From: Flavobacteriales bacterium UBA1993
GTDB taxonomy: Bacteria > Bacteroidota > Bacteroidia > Flavobacteriales_G > Salibacteraceae
DNA length: 64,000 nucleotides
NCBI GenBank assembly: GCA_002336485.1
Contig: DDCZ01000065.1
Coordinates: 1-64,000 of the forward strand
Direction of reading: 5' to 3'
Below are positions 27,619 to 37,800 of this stretch, piece by piece (positions within the stretch are counted from its first letter, which is position 1; each line of letters starts with the position of its first letter). Both the position numbers and the translations under genes were made by a program. The notes under the pieces are model-generated. The model was given only the letters and a program-made list of their open reading frames with translations. It was not told the origin of the DNA and did no database searches.

Positions 27619-28878
27619 ATGCGCACATTCATTATAGGAAGCAAAGAGCTAAGTTGTATTATCCTAGATACACTGTTCGGCGCTGGCCATGAAGTATTAG
27701 GTGTCTTCTCTCGAGACACACAAGTTGGAATGCGCGTCTGGCATGAGATGGGGCACCGATCTTTGGCCGAGGAAGCCGAAGCCTTGAACATTCCTGTATA
27801 CCATGAAATGAAGGTTAATAGCGATGCTGCCTTGAACCTCTTAAGCTCCTTGAATCTTGATGTGGTATACTCCTGTTTTTGGAGTGAAATTTTCAGGCAG
27901 CCGGTTCTAGATATTCCAAGACTTGGTGTTTTCAATTTTCATTCCGCGCTTCTTCCAAGTTATCGGGGATCACGGCCAATTCCCTGGGCCATGATCAACG
28001 GAGAAGCACGTACGGGAATGACAGCGCACAAAATGCTGCCGGGGATTGACAATGGCCCCATAGCTGGGTCAGTATCTGTAGAAATTGGGTCCAACAGCTC
28101 CGCGAAGGAGGTTTATGATAGCGTTGTAAGTCAATGTCCAGGCTTGGTCTTATCTGTCACCTCAAAATTTAGTGATGCTTCATTCAAATTGACTGAACAG
28201 GACGAGAAAAATGCTACGTACTACCCTCGCGGAGAACCTTTTGCGCGGCAACTAAATGCATGGTGGAGCGAAGCGCAACAGGATCGATTCAAGCGGGCAT
28301 TTGACTTCCCTCCTTTTAAGCAAGCAAAAAGCGCTCCCGGCCCACTCAATGTGAATTTGGGACCTCAAGTCTATTTTGTAACCTCAGACGGATTACCAAT
28401 CCTCGAAATTTCAAAATTCAAATTTGATTTAAAGCAAAACAGTATCGGCTCGCCTAGAGAAAGGAAGGAGATCAAAAATCATCTTCCGCCCACAACAAGT
28501 CCAGGCATAATGCTTGACTCGAGTGCCGCCGGCATGTATATGATTCATGACGTTCTAATTGGAAAAGGGATTCAATTCATTTCCTCCGCGCAAGTTTCGC
28601 CGGCTGATATAAAAACAGGATGGGGCTGCTGTCAGCCGTATCGACACGAAAATGGTTTACTCGAAATTCCTGCAATCAGGATTAAGGATGAGGGTGATCT
28701 CAATGGCCTTGTTAAAGCAGCTCAACGCCAATGTGTCCAAGCACATCTTGATATTTTCATTCATATTCAATCAACACCGGCCGGATTGATTGGACTGACC
28801 GGAATTGCAAGCAATCTCGATGTTTCTTTGATTGATATTAATTCCATTGCAAATCATTACAATGAATCGAATGAGTAA
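27619..28878 (+). CDS. Formyltransferase-domain protein with an uncharacterised C-terminal half
   Basis: A 419-aa protein from ATG 27619 (MRTFIIGSKEL); a TTG start 39 bases upstream is less likely. Residues 1 to about 190 are an N10-formyl-tetrahydrofolate transferase domain with the catalytic triad Asn106 and His108 (NFHSALLPS) and Asp144 (LPGIDNGP), as in GART/FMT enzymes. Residues 190-419 are not the Fmt C-terminal domain. They contain GCCQPYR, GLLEIPAI and LIDINSIANHY, vaguely like the C-terminal half of a NodB deacetylase. It probably formylates an amino sugar in the neighbouring glycan pathway. It is followed by the second sulfotransferase with an 8-base overlap. Confidence 0.8.
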   Translation: MRTFIIGSKELSCIILDTLFGAGHEVLGVFSRDTQVGMRVWHEMGHRSLAEEAEALNIPVYHEMKVNSDAALNLLSSLNLDVVYSCFWSEIFRQPVLDIPRLGVFNFHSALLPSYRGSRPIPWAMINGEARTGMTAHKMLPGIDNGPIAGSVSVEIGSNSSAKEVYDSVVSQCPGLVLSVTSKFSDASFKLTEQDEKNATYYPRGEPFARQLNAWWSEAQQDRFKRAFDFPPFKQAKSAPGPLNVNLGPQVYFVTSDGLPILEISKFKFDLKQNSIGSPRERKEIKNHLPPTTSPGIMLDSSAAGMYMIHDVLIGKGIQFISSAQVSPADIKTGWGCCQPYRHENGLLEIPAIRIKDEGDLNGLVKAAQRQCVQAHLDIFIHIQSTPAGLIGLTGIASNLDVSLIDINSIANHYNESNE

Positions 28879-29758
28879 GACATTGATCCTCCATATTGGG
28901 TATGCAAAAACGGCGACTACTTTTTTACAAGAAGGCGTTTATCCGAGGTTAGCTGGCATTGATTACTTGGGCAGAATGGTCGATGCTGAGAATGAACATC
29001 AATTCACAAAGTGGACATATGAGTTTGCGAAAGACTCGACCTATGATTTATCCAATTTAAAGAAGCTGGTCGGGGGTATCGACTCGGAGGCTATACTGAT
29101 TTCCAATGAAGTTATCCTTAGACCATTTCAATTTACTGAGCGTATCCAACGTCTTTCTGCATTAACAATGCACTTTGATCGGGTTTGCATTATGCTTTCC
29201 ATTCGGTCGCAGGCCGATTTAATATTCTCGCGCTATATGCACGATCTTGACAGTGGGGTATTTTCGGAATATGAATTGGAGAAAGCACTAGATTATACTG
29301 GTACGAAGGAATGCATTTGGCCAACATGTGGAGATAGTATTGTAAACAAGCTTTGGAGAAAATCTCCTTTTCATGGTGGCACCTGCCTTTGCAATAGAGA
29401 TAAGATAAAGTCAATCAACCTTCCATACTACAATTTGGAATTGATAAGCGATGAATTAACGAAGCACTTTGGCGATAATGTCCACTACATTGTTTCAGAG
29501 CGACTTCGAACCGACCCGCGCAGCGAACTCGACAAGATGTGTGACTTTCTTTCTGTAGATCCTCTGAGCGAATCAGACTTGGATGTTGTGACGACAATTA
29601 AATCTAATGAGCGCCGATCGAAAGGGAAATACGTTTCGAATAAAAAAAAGTATACCGAAAATGGAGTACTAGACGGGTTGAAGACTCACTTTGCAGCATC
29701 AAATGTGCAATTCAGTGCTAAAGCGAAGGTGGATTTGACCGGATTCAATTATTACTAG
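28871..29758 (+). CDS. Second sulfotransferase-family protein
   Basis: A 295-aa protein with the P-loop-like PAPS site HIGYAKTATTFLQ at residues 8-20 (GxxKTxTTxLQ) and a downstream IMLSIRSQADLIFSRY region typical of Bacteroidota sulfotransferase-like proteins. The start is taken as ATG 28871, which overlaps the formyltransferase stop by 8 bases; ATG at 28862 is equally possible. Co-transcription with the formyltransferase suggests it decorates the same product. It converges with the flippase and shares a CTAG double stop at 29755-29758. Acceptor unknown. Confidence 0.75.
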   Translation: MSKTLILHIGYAKTATTFLQEGVYPRLAGIDYLGRMVDAENEHQFTKWTYEFAKDSTYDLSNLKKLVGGIDSEAILISNEVILRPFQFTERIQRLSALTMHFDRVCIMLSIRSQADLIFSRYMHDLDSGVFSEYELEKALDYTGTKECIWPTCGDSIVNKLWRKSPFHGGTCLCNRDKIKSINLPYYNLELISDELTKHFGDNVHYIVSERLRTDPRSELDKMCDFLSVDPLSESDLDVVTTIKSNERRSKGKYVSNKKKYTENGVLDGLKTHFAASNVQFSAKAKVDLTGFNYY

Positions 29759-31248
29759 GACAAGAGTTTCTTCCCTTTTCTGAAAAGGTCATCGACTAGT
29801 GAATTGATATCTTCTGAAACCTTGAAGTAATATGTAGGGATGGCTATTACCAATGCCACCAGACTGCCCTTAAGCCCAATCTCGATCAGAAAGTGCAAAG
29901 AATCGAATTGAATCCAAGAACCAACCAGCAACCCCGCAACGAGAATAGCTAACCCCATTAAGTTGTTCACTTTAAAAGGATTCAGACCTTCCTTCACCAG
30001 AAGGAAAATGTATCGAACGATGTTGTATACAATCCTTGCGAGAAGCGTTCCGAATGCAGCTCCGACGAATCCATAAATTGGAATGAAAATCAGATTAAAA
30101 ATTACCATTAAGACGATTAAGATTACACCAGAAGCCGTATTGAACCAGTAATGTTTCGATACCAATAGAATGTCACCATTGAGTCCGAAAGAGACCCCAA
30201 CGAGTCGCGACAGCATTAGAAACAGAATTGTATAAACACCGGATGCGTAGTCTTTATTCACCAATTGCATTACACCATCAATGTTGGTCCAAACAAGGAC
30301 AGAAAGGGCTCCGGTAAACACCATATTAATCACCGTGCTTTGATGGTAAATCTTGGCCACAAGATCGATCTGTTTATTTTTCCAATAGCGTGAAATCATG
30401 GGCGTCAGAATCCGATTCATGGACGTTGCAGGTATCACCACTATTCCACTGAGATGAGCAGCCACAGCATAAATCGCAACACTTCGCAAATCGTCCAGGA
30501 TTAAAAATCCGATCATAATCTTATCCAGATTATTCATCAGAGCTGAGTTGGTATTATCCAATATGGCATAGGCGCCATATCGATATAAGTGTTTCAAAAC
30601 ACGCCACTTGTAATACGCTTTATCCACTCTAAACGAGACCTCCTTTAATCGGAATAAATAGGCCGACATGAGCAGAATTAAGACCAGATGCACCGAACAA
30701 TAAAACCACACGAATGCCTCCAAACTAAGCACTTCATAATAGTAACAAAGTGCGGCGCTCAACCAGAGCAGCTTGAGAAGTACGTTATTTAAAAAGGACG
30801 TGAAGCTGGTTTTAAGTAAGGCTTTCAAATAGCTCTCTAGTACCCAATTCATAATCGTCAAAAACGCAAGCAGCGGAATAACCAAGTAAAATTGGTGAAA
30901 CAATTCCGAGTCTTGTGTCGCTAAAAAGTAATCCTTCAGCACCCAGAAAAATGCGCACACAATTCCAAATCCCGCGGTCACATTGAAAAGAATAATTGGA
31001 AGCAATCCGTTGTCACCCATTCCATCAGCGCGTCGAAAGAAGGGATAGTATTTAATAATCACCCGTTGCGATCCGATTGCGCTCAACTGCGCAAAAATGA
31101 TCGCCATCGACGCAAGCATTCTTGTCAAGCCAAACTCTTCTTGCGATAGCAGTATCGGAAAAAGAACGATGACATTCACATAGCCAATTACCTGTCCCAA
31201 GTAATTGAAAATTGAATTATAAAATGCCTGTCGTTTAACTATTCCCAA
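29755..31248 (-). CDS. Polysaccharide flippase (Wzx/MATE-like oligosaccharide exporter)
   Basis: A 497-aa membrane protein with about 14 hydrophobic segments, in the MOP superfamily (Wzx/polysaccharide biosynthesis protein). The N-terminus (VKRQAFYNSIFNYLGQVIG) is characteristic. It would flip lipid-linked oligosaccharide units across the inner membrane for a Wzy-dependent glycan. The start appears to be TTG at 31248; no in-frame ATG fits better. It is separated from the upstream GT-B-like gene by 91 bases, in which I see nothing. It ends on the shared CTAG with the sulfotransferase gene. Confidence 0.9.
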   Translation of the reverse strand: MGIVKRQAFYNSIFNYLGQVIGYVNVIVLFPILLSQEEFGLTRMLASMAIIFAQLSAIGSQRVIIKYYPFFRRADGMGDNGLLPIILFNVTAGFGIVCAFFWVLKDYFLATQDSELFHQFYLVIPLLAFLTIMNWVLESYLKALLKTSFTSFLNNVLLKLLWLSAALCYYYEVLSLEAFVWFYCSVHLVLILLMSAYLFRLKEVSFRVDKAYYKWRVLKHLYRYGAYAILDNTNSALMNNLDKIMIGFLILDDLRSVAIYAVAAHLSGIVVIPATSMNRILTPMISRYWKNKQIDLVAKIYHQSTVINMVFTGALSVLVWTNIDGVMQLVNKDYASGVYTILFLMLSRLVGVSFGLNGDILLVSKHYWFNTASGVILIVLMVIFNLIFIPIYGFVGAAFGTLLARIVYNIVRYIFLLVKEGLNPFKVNNLMGLAILVAGLLVGSWIQFDSLHFLIEIGLKGSLVALVIAIPTYYFKVSEDINSLVDDLFRKGKKLLS

Positions 31249-31339
31249 GGCAGAACTAAATTTTTCAGGACCATAGATTCAATGAAACGAATTACGTTTT
31301 AATAAATGCAACGCAGATGTAAAAATGAGTGAAATTTGG

Positions 31340-33160
31340 TTACTTGTTCGAAATATCTCGCATTGCATCAATGGTTCGCTGAACTGAATTTCCATCGATT
31401 TTATATACCCTGGCGGCTCTAAAAGCCTCCCGTTGTGTACTCAAATCTTTTTGGGTCCCCGTTTCTATTGCCTTCAAGGTAGATTCTAATTCACGGTAAT
31501 CGGCACACATATGACCTACGCCAAGGGCATAATAATTGGCAATATCGGTGCGGTCATAATCGTAAACGATGAGTTCCTTATCGAAATAAATGGCCTCTGC
31601 GCCTGCCGTACTAAAATACGTAACAACCACATCGGACTTTGAAAGCAAATAGTAAAGGTCGTCCGTTTTTATCTGGGCCACTACTCCTTGCTCTTCGGCA
31701 ATTTTTTTAATGTAATCCGAATCCTTGTACTCTCGGGGGTGAGGCTTTATGATGACATTGAGATTAGGATTTCGCTTCTGGAGTTTGAAGACATCCTCGA
31801 ACATGCGTTGCCGCGCTTGAGGCATATGAAGAAGGGGCTGACTCGCGAAAAGAACGGTCTTCGTTCCAATAGTCCCTTCTTCCTTTCGGGCATTCAATAC
31901 CGGGATCACATCGGCACGCATCTGGCCCGTAATGATTAGGCCGTCTTCCGAATAGATCGAGTTTGTAACTAGTCTATCATACACGTAAGAGCCCCATGTG
32001 AAAGTGAAATCTGGAATCGGCGATATTGCACGGTCCTCTTCCGTAAAAGAGTAAAACGCGTTTTGATTGCTTATTCCGCCATGCTGGATGCCGAAGGTTG
32101 GGACCTGGTTCTCTTTTGCGGCGCTGATGATCGGATACTTGGTATAGGAATGCTCGTTTCCAGCACCGAACACGCGTGGTTGTATGCTTTTCACGTAAAG
32201 GTTGGCAGCTCGATACCTGAGATACATTAAGCCGAATTGCTCTACTTCGGATGAAAATGCCATTAGTATTAGCTTATCCAAACCTTCGGCCTTGGCGATG
32301 CAGTCCTTAAAGACAACCTTGCAGTGATGGAGATACTGCTTCCAATTTTTTCTCGTCTCCGAATTAAACAAAGCCCGCAACATGAAGTATTCAAAGAACA
32401 AGCCATTTTGAGTCTTCATTTCGTGAATAAACAATTTGCGAATGCTGTACTTATCAGTACCTGCAAAATTCTTTAGAATAAGCAACAAAGAGAACTGATC
32501 CTCTTTCTGGACACGATCGCATAAATACCCAAAGACGGGGTCGCCCATTTGCATTTCTCCGTTTAAAGAAAAGACTGGAATTTCATTTACCAGAGTATAT
32601 CCCAATACGTGTTGTTGCTTTTTAGCTCGAAAAGATTGGAAGAACCCCATTATGGAACGCAATCCAAATATGATGGCATATTTAAATGCTTGCTTCTGCC
32701 CAGCCTTCTTTGTCTGCAGCCCCACTTTTGAGTCGATGGTCACATCTTCGGCTACCTGGGTTTCTTGGAGTTTACTCGAACTTGAAAAAACTGTTATCGG
32801 AGCGTTCTCGCTTTCTCTCCTAAGCCAATCTATCACTGCTATTTCGAAGGCTGGCTTTATCAAACCACGAAATACTTGCGTTCTGGAAACATAATGAGGG
32901 TAAAGGCCTTCCATTCGCAACGCTTCATTTAGCATTTGGTCTTTCCACCTTGTGCGATGCGGGGCAGATACGACCTGTTTCAATAGGTCTATAGAACTAT
33001 CCGAGGCAATGTTGGTCGGAATAGGCTCGTAATTGAGTTGATGATCTAAATTATCAACGGAATAAACCACCACCTCGTCTTTTTCTTGTCTGGCTGCAAT
33101 GTCCAGAGCCTCAGCATCAGAAATTGCTCGAAGAATTAAGATGTACGCCTTTTCGGGCAT
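31340..33160 (-). CDS. GT-B-like surface polysaccharide transferase (CDP-glycerol/capsule transferase-like)
   Basis: A 606-aa cytoplasmic protein. The first 200 residues are poorly recognisable. The C-terminal part shows a GT-B donor domain: FGIQHGGISNQNAF with a nucleotide-binding HG, LFASQPLLHMPQ, NVIIKPHPREY (the KPHP motif of CDP-glycerol transferases and capsule enzymes) and STAGAEAIYF. Such proteins add glycerol phosphate, sialic-type or other residues to envelope polymers. It is transcribed alone or with the downstream flippase. A TAGCTTTG box 50 bases upstream is a good -7 candidate. Specific donor unknown. Confidence 0.68.
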   Translation of the reverse strand: MPEKAYILILRAISDAEALDIAARQEKDEVVVYSVDNLDHQLNYEPIPTNIASDSSIDLLKQVVSAPHRTRWKDQMLNEALRMEGLYPHYVSRTQVFRGLIKPAFEIAVIDWLRRESENAPITVFSSSSKLQETQVAEDVTIDSKVGLQTKKAGQKQAFKYAIIFGLRSIMGFFQSFRAKKQQHVLGYTLVNEIPVFSLNGEMQMGDPVFGYLCDRVQKEDQFSLLLILKNFAGTDKYSIRKLFIHEMKTQNGLFFEYFMLRALFNSETRKNWKQYLHHCKVVFKDCIAKAEGLDKLILMAFSSEVEQFGLMYLRYRAANLYVKSIQPRVFGAGNEHSYTKYPIISAAKENQVPTFGIQHGGISNQNAFYSFTEEDRAISPIPDFTFTWGSYVYDRLVTNSIYSEDGLIITGQMRADVIPVLNARKEEGTIGTKTVLFASQPLLHMPQARQRMFEDVFKLQKRNPNLNVIIKPHPREYKDSDYIKKIAEEQGVVAQIKTDDLYYLLSKSDVVVTYFSTAGAEAIYFDKELIVYDYDRTDIANYYALGVGHMCADYRELESTLKAIETGTQKDLSTQREAFRAARVYKIDGNSVQRTIDAMRDISNK

Positions 33161-33209
33161 GGAATGGGGATTAGATTTAGTAGTTGCGAAAACCGACCTT
33201 CGGATACCG

Positions 33210-33217
33210 CAAAGCTA
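33210..33217 (-). promoter_or_regulatory. -7 element candidate for the GT-B-like gene
   Basis: On the minus strand the sequence is TAGCTTTG, a full match to TAnnTTTG, ending 49 bases before the ATG at 33160. A TTTG (33232-33235) lies upstream at a shorter than usual 14-base spacing. Confidence 0.4.
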
Positions 33218-33372
33218 TCAGTATATTTTTCCAAAGAAAGTTTAGTCAGCATTCATGCTTCCGCCGATGATCGATTGATTAAGTGAACCACACCTCCTCG
33301 AATGAGTAGCAAATTTAGAATAGCTGATTGTGGTCAGTTTGAATCATTAAAGTGCCTTCGGCATCACTCAAG

Positions 33373-34815
33373 ATGTCTTTATTTGCACAAGTTTTTAAAA
33401 GCGTAATGACAGATTTCGAAAAAGCGATAACATCGGGTGGCGATGAGCGAATTGAGCTTAAAGGTTCGGGCCTAAATAAGTATTTCGTAAACCCATTTCA
33501 ATCGGAAGGATTGTTGAGCCGGGGTTCGTGTACATGCTCCCCGCTGTCAAAAGATGTGAGTGCTCGGGTGAAGGCTGCGTTCAAAATGATGCAATCCAAA
33601 GAAGCGACGGTTGAAGACATCCGGATCAAGCAGCGTTATAGGATGAAGGCCTTACTGCAAAACTCATATACCAGTGACTTCAATATATTCTTTGCTCCCA
33701 GCGGAAGTGATTTGTGCTATTATCCGCTTCTTTTCTCTCGATTGATTCACGGCGACAAACCTATAATGAGCCTAATTACCTGTCCTGAAGAACTGGGAAC
33801 AGGATCAATTTTAGCAAATACAGGTCACTACCATGCAGAAAAAACACAGATTCTGGATAAGGTGGAGAAAGGCGGAGTGATTAAGGAAGGATTAGATGTA
33901 GATCACATATTGTTTCCTGCAAGATCAGAAGATGGTTCGGTTATGGACCACAAGCGTAAAATATACCAAGCTATTGACACCTATCGTGACACGCATCATG
34001 TGATCGTTAATCTGGTAATTGGAAGTAAATCAGGAATTGAGGATAGTGTGTCCATTATTCAAGATGGCCCCACCGATGTAACGTACGTTGTGGATCTCTG
34101 TCAAATGCGCGCAACCCCTAAACTTTTTAATGATTTATTGGCGGCCAATTGCCTGCTCATGATAACTGGCTCTAAGTTTTACCAGAGTCCACCTTTTTCT
34201 GGGGCATTGCTCGTACCTGAATCTTATGCTGAGCAGATCCCACGTAAAGAAATTGCCCCAAGCATAACCGCCGGGTTTGACACTGTCTATTCGAAATACG
34301 ACATACCACCATCTTATAGGGACTTAAGGGCGCATTTTTCGGCTGAAGAAAACATAGGTTTAACCTTGAGGTGGGAGGCTGCTATTTGCGAATCTGAAAA
34401 CCTCAGCAAGTACACAGAGCGCGAGTCCACATTTGCAATAAGCAATTGGAATCGCCACGTAGTTGAGTATTTGAACTCAAAACCTTGTTTCGAGTTATTG
34501 CCAGACCAAAACAAAACCAACAACTCTATCCTTTCTGTAAAAATCAATGGAAAGGTCGACTACTTTAATTCAGAACAATTAAGGGAGTTGTATGAGCAGC
34601 TTGTATTAAAAGGGCATGAATATCAAAACAAGTTTGAAAAGCTCACCATTGGTCAGCCTGTGAGTTATGAGGAGCATGCATTTGTTCGATTCGCACTGGG
34701 ATCTACCAATGTTCGTAAGCTCATAGAAACGGATCATGACTACAGCGACGACAAACTTCTAATTGATGTGGTCGAGAAAATAGCGGTTGAACTAGGGGCC
34801 AAAGCTTCAGCCTAG
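33373..34815 (+). CDS. Fold-type I PLP-dependent enzyme (class V aminotransferase-like)
   Basis: A 480-aa protein starting at ATG 33373; a GTG 21 bases upstream is possible. The PLP site is visible: a phosphate-binding APSGSD loop (residues 108-113), Asp241 in VVDLCQ that would pair with the pyridine nitrogen, and the Schiff-base Lys268 in ITGSKFYQSPPFSG. The family is near class V aminotransferases and cysteine desulfurases but is not a typical NifS. The reaction is unknown. It sits alone between a divergent GT-B-like gene and the convergent M1 gene, sharing a CTAG double stop with the latter. It may supply an amino sugar or sulfur-containing precursor; this is inference. Confidence 0.7.
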   Translation: MSLFAQVFKSVMTDFEKAITSGGDERIELKGSGLNKYFVNPFQSEGLLSRGSCTCSPLSKDVSARVKAAFKMMQSKEATVEDIRIKQRYRMKALLQNSYTSDFNIFFAPSGSDLCYYPLLFSRLIHGDKPIMSLITCPEELGTGSILANTGHYHAEKTQILDKVEKGGVIKEGLDVDHILFPARSEDGSVMDHKRKIYQAIDTYRDTHHVIVNLVIGSKSGIEDSVSIIQDGPTDVTYVVDLCQMRATPKLFNDLLAANCLLMITGSKFYQSPPFSGALLVPESYAEQIPRKEIAPSITAGFDTVYSKYDIPPSYRDLRAHFSAEENIGLTLRWEAAICESENLSKYTERESTFAISNWNRHVVEYLNSKPCFELLPDQNKTNNSILSVKINGKVDYFNSEQLRELYEQLVLKGHEYQNKFEKLTIGQPVSYEEHAFVRFALGSTNVRKLIETDHDYSDDKLLIDVVEKIAVELGAKASA

Positions 34816-37800
34816 AAAGCGCGATCTATTGCCAATATCCATCTGAATTGTAAAAACTCTTGATTGGCCGGTGGTCGATTTAAAAACAGCGGAAAATCAA
34901 CTCGAACGGTGGTCGGCCTTAAGTCAGACCATTGTCCCCATTGCTTTATATCCAGCGCCATCCCAACGCCTGCATCTGCACGCAATCCACTCAACTGATA
35001 CGCATCGGATTTGAGATCTATGAGCCCAGCATCTGCAAACAAATAGGTCTTCAACTCGATCCAGCGTTTAAAGCCAGGGAGAATCCGAACGAGGTTGTCG
35101 AACTCAAGCTCTGTATTCACCGCCAAGCCAGATCTGCCGGCGTAAGCAAAGCGCACCAGGCTATCTTCATTCAGTTCGGGCAATACGTAACCGCTGTACC
35201 CTCTTAAATTAAGTCCACCTCCGGAGTGAAACCACCCCGTTTCTATTCCATATCCACCCGCTGTGGCAGGAACAAATCCTGCGGAACGAATGAATGGATT
35301 GTCTTGCATTTCTTCGGGATTGGCGCCAGCAGCCATAAGCTGCGACTCAGGCGCCCAATTGTCACCAAAACCAATTTGGCCAAAAACACGCGTCCGAAGG
35401 TTGAGTTTTTTCGTTCTGTTTTCATTTACAGAAGACAGGTTTACAAATCCATAGCTGTAATCCGATCCCAAAAAATTGTTTCGCAAATTCGACCGAACCA
35501 ATCCACGGCTCCGCTTCCCATATCGATATCGATGTTGCAACTCCGTTTGCATGAAATTATTGAACTTCTCTACTCCCCACTGGCTAGGCATTATCGCATA
35601 ATTGAGCGACTTTTGATCAGGGCGATAGAGGCTCGAAACTGATTGATTCACTTTTGTTTTTCCATTTGAAAATTTCTTTTGCCAGCCAATTTTATTTATG
35701 GCCACGCCATCCAAAAACCGAGTCCCTATCAGAACATCAAAATCCTTGGCAATTCCTCTTAATGGAGTCTGGTAATTCAAGCGGTAGTTAAATCTGTAGA
35801 ATTCACTTTGTGTGGATATATCTAAGAGCGAATTGGTTTGTTGAAGCAATCCAGAATTGAACCAAAATCCGACGTCTACTTTGTGATATGTGTGATAGTA
35901 ATCCCCTTTTGCCTCTACCCCAATTTTAAGACCATCATAACCATTGTACCAAATGCTCGGGTGCCACTCAACGGCATAGGCCCTGATTGGGTATGAATAA
36001 TTTAGGTCATCAAATTGAACGTTTATCGGGAAGGGTAGTTTATTGTCTAGATGATACACATCGGCCAAGCGATTACTGGCATCTATCTGCACCGTTTTGA
36101 CCTCTGGTATCGAATCTAAACGGGCTCGATACACCTTATTGTTATCGCCCCATCCGACCCATTGAGGTAAGACGTTGTCAGAGCTAGCTTTGACGAAATA
36201 TGAATTCGGGATCCAGTATTCCAATTCCACGCCTTCTTTGGTTGTTACCGTCAAAGCTATTGGCATCTGCATTTCTCCTTTACGCTCTAGCTCTATCTCA
36301 TAACTGCCTTCACTTACTCGTTTAAACGACTTTATGCCGTAGTCGATATCAGATTCCGATTCCAACCATTGGTCAAAAAACCAGTTTAGATCAACACCCG
36401 TGAATTGAATAATACTCGATCGAAAATCATTGAAATATGGATGACAGAACTTCCATTGGTTAAAGTAGTTCTGCATGGATGCCAGAAAAAATGAATCGCC
36501 CAATACGTATTGCATATTGTAAAGCATCGTTGCCGTCTTGTAATAAACCTGCCCATACCCTGTTCTGTCTTTGAAATGATCACTATGGGTATTTAGATTC
36601 GGATCTGAGTTATTCATCAATGCCGCCCTATAGTATCCCTGGAATATTTGAGCATCACGCGTTCCACGCTCATCCTGAAACATTTCATCCAGTTTTGATG
36701 AAGCGGGTGTCCAATTAATAGTGTCACCCTCAAGGTGTTCCATGGCCCAAGAAGTCAAGAACTGCGTAAATCCTTCATCCAGCGAAGCCCTGTAGGTTTC
36801 GTTGTTTCCAACCATTCCGAAAAACCAATTGTGTCCGACTTCATGCGCAATTAAATCTCGATAGTATGGATCGCGGCCACCATCGAGTGTCAACATGGGA
36901 TACTCCATTCCATCACGAGCATCAGCTACAATCATTTTCGGATATGCGTACGAACCAAAGTCTTTCGAGTAAAGCTCAATAACACGTGCCGTATATGCTG
37001 CCGCATTTTGCCAACCACTGGCATGCTGTTCTTGAACGAGGCTGTAACAATCAACTTCAGAACCATCTTCCAATGTAGCCTTTGCGAGTCCTATGCGGTA
37101 CGTTGGATCTGCTGTCCAGGCAAAGTCATGCACATTCTCAGCTTTAAACTTCCACGTTTTTGGCTTTGATGAGGCCGCCATAATCTCAGACGGTGCTTCA
37201 CCCCAAGGTTTGTCCGCGAAATTTTCAATCCGCACCTTTTCCATGAGCGATTCGGGGAGCACCTCTGATCGATTAAGGAGCTTACCTGTTCCATCCAAAA
37301 TGTAATGCTCTGGAAGGCTAATTTCTACTTCGTAGGTTCCGAAATCACCGTAGAATTCGTGTCCGAGATGCTGATCGGTGGTCCATCCAAACTTGCGGTC
37401 ATAGACCGAAATCCTTGGATACCAATGCACCACATTAAAGTGTTTCTGTCCATTGGAGCTGTAAACCTTCATTCGTCCTCCTTGAGAGCCAAACTGCGTA
37501 GTAAACGCACACTCAATCTTGGCAACCGATCCGGGCATTATGGGCTCCGGAAGATCTACGATGAGCATCGTATTGTCCTTTGTAAACGCAACCTGCCTAT
37601 CATTAACACGCATGTTGGTTACATCTGTTTTTTGCCATTCTTCTGCCTTCGCATCTGAATTGCCGTCGAATTGGTTCTTATAGGAATTCGGCTCAAACAT
37701 GTTTTGGTAAACATGAAAATAGAGCTGCGTTAATGCATCTGGGCTATTGTTTGTGTACTGAAGGATCAAATCACCTGAGATCAGCTCCGTCTCATCATTC

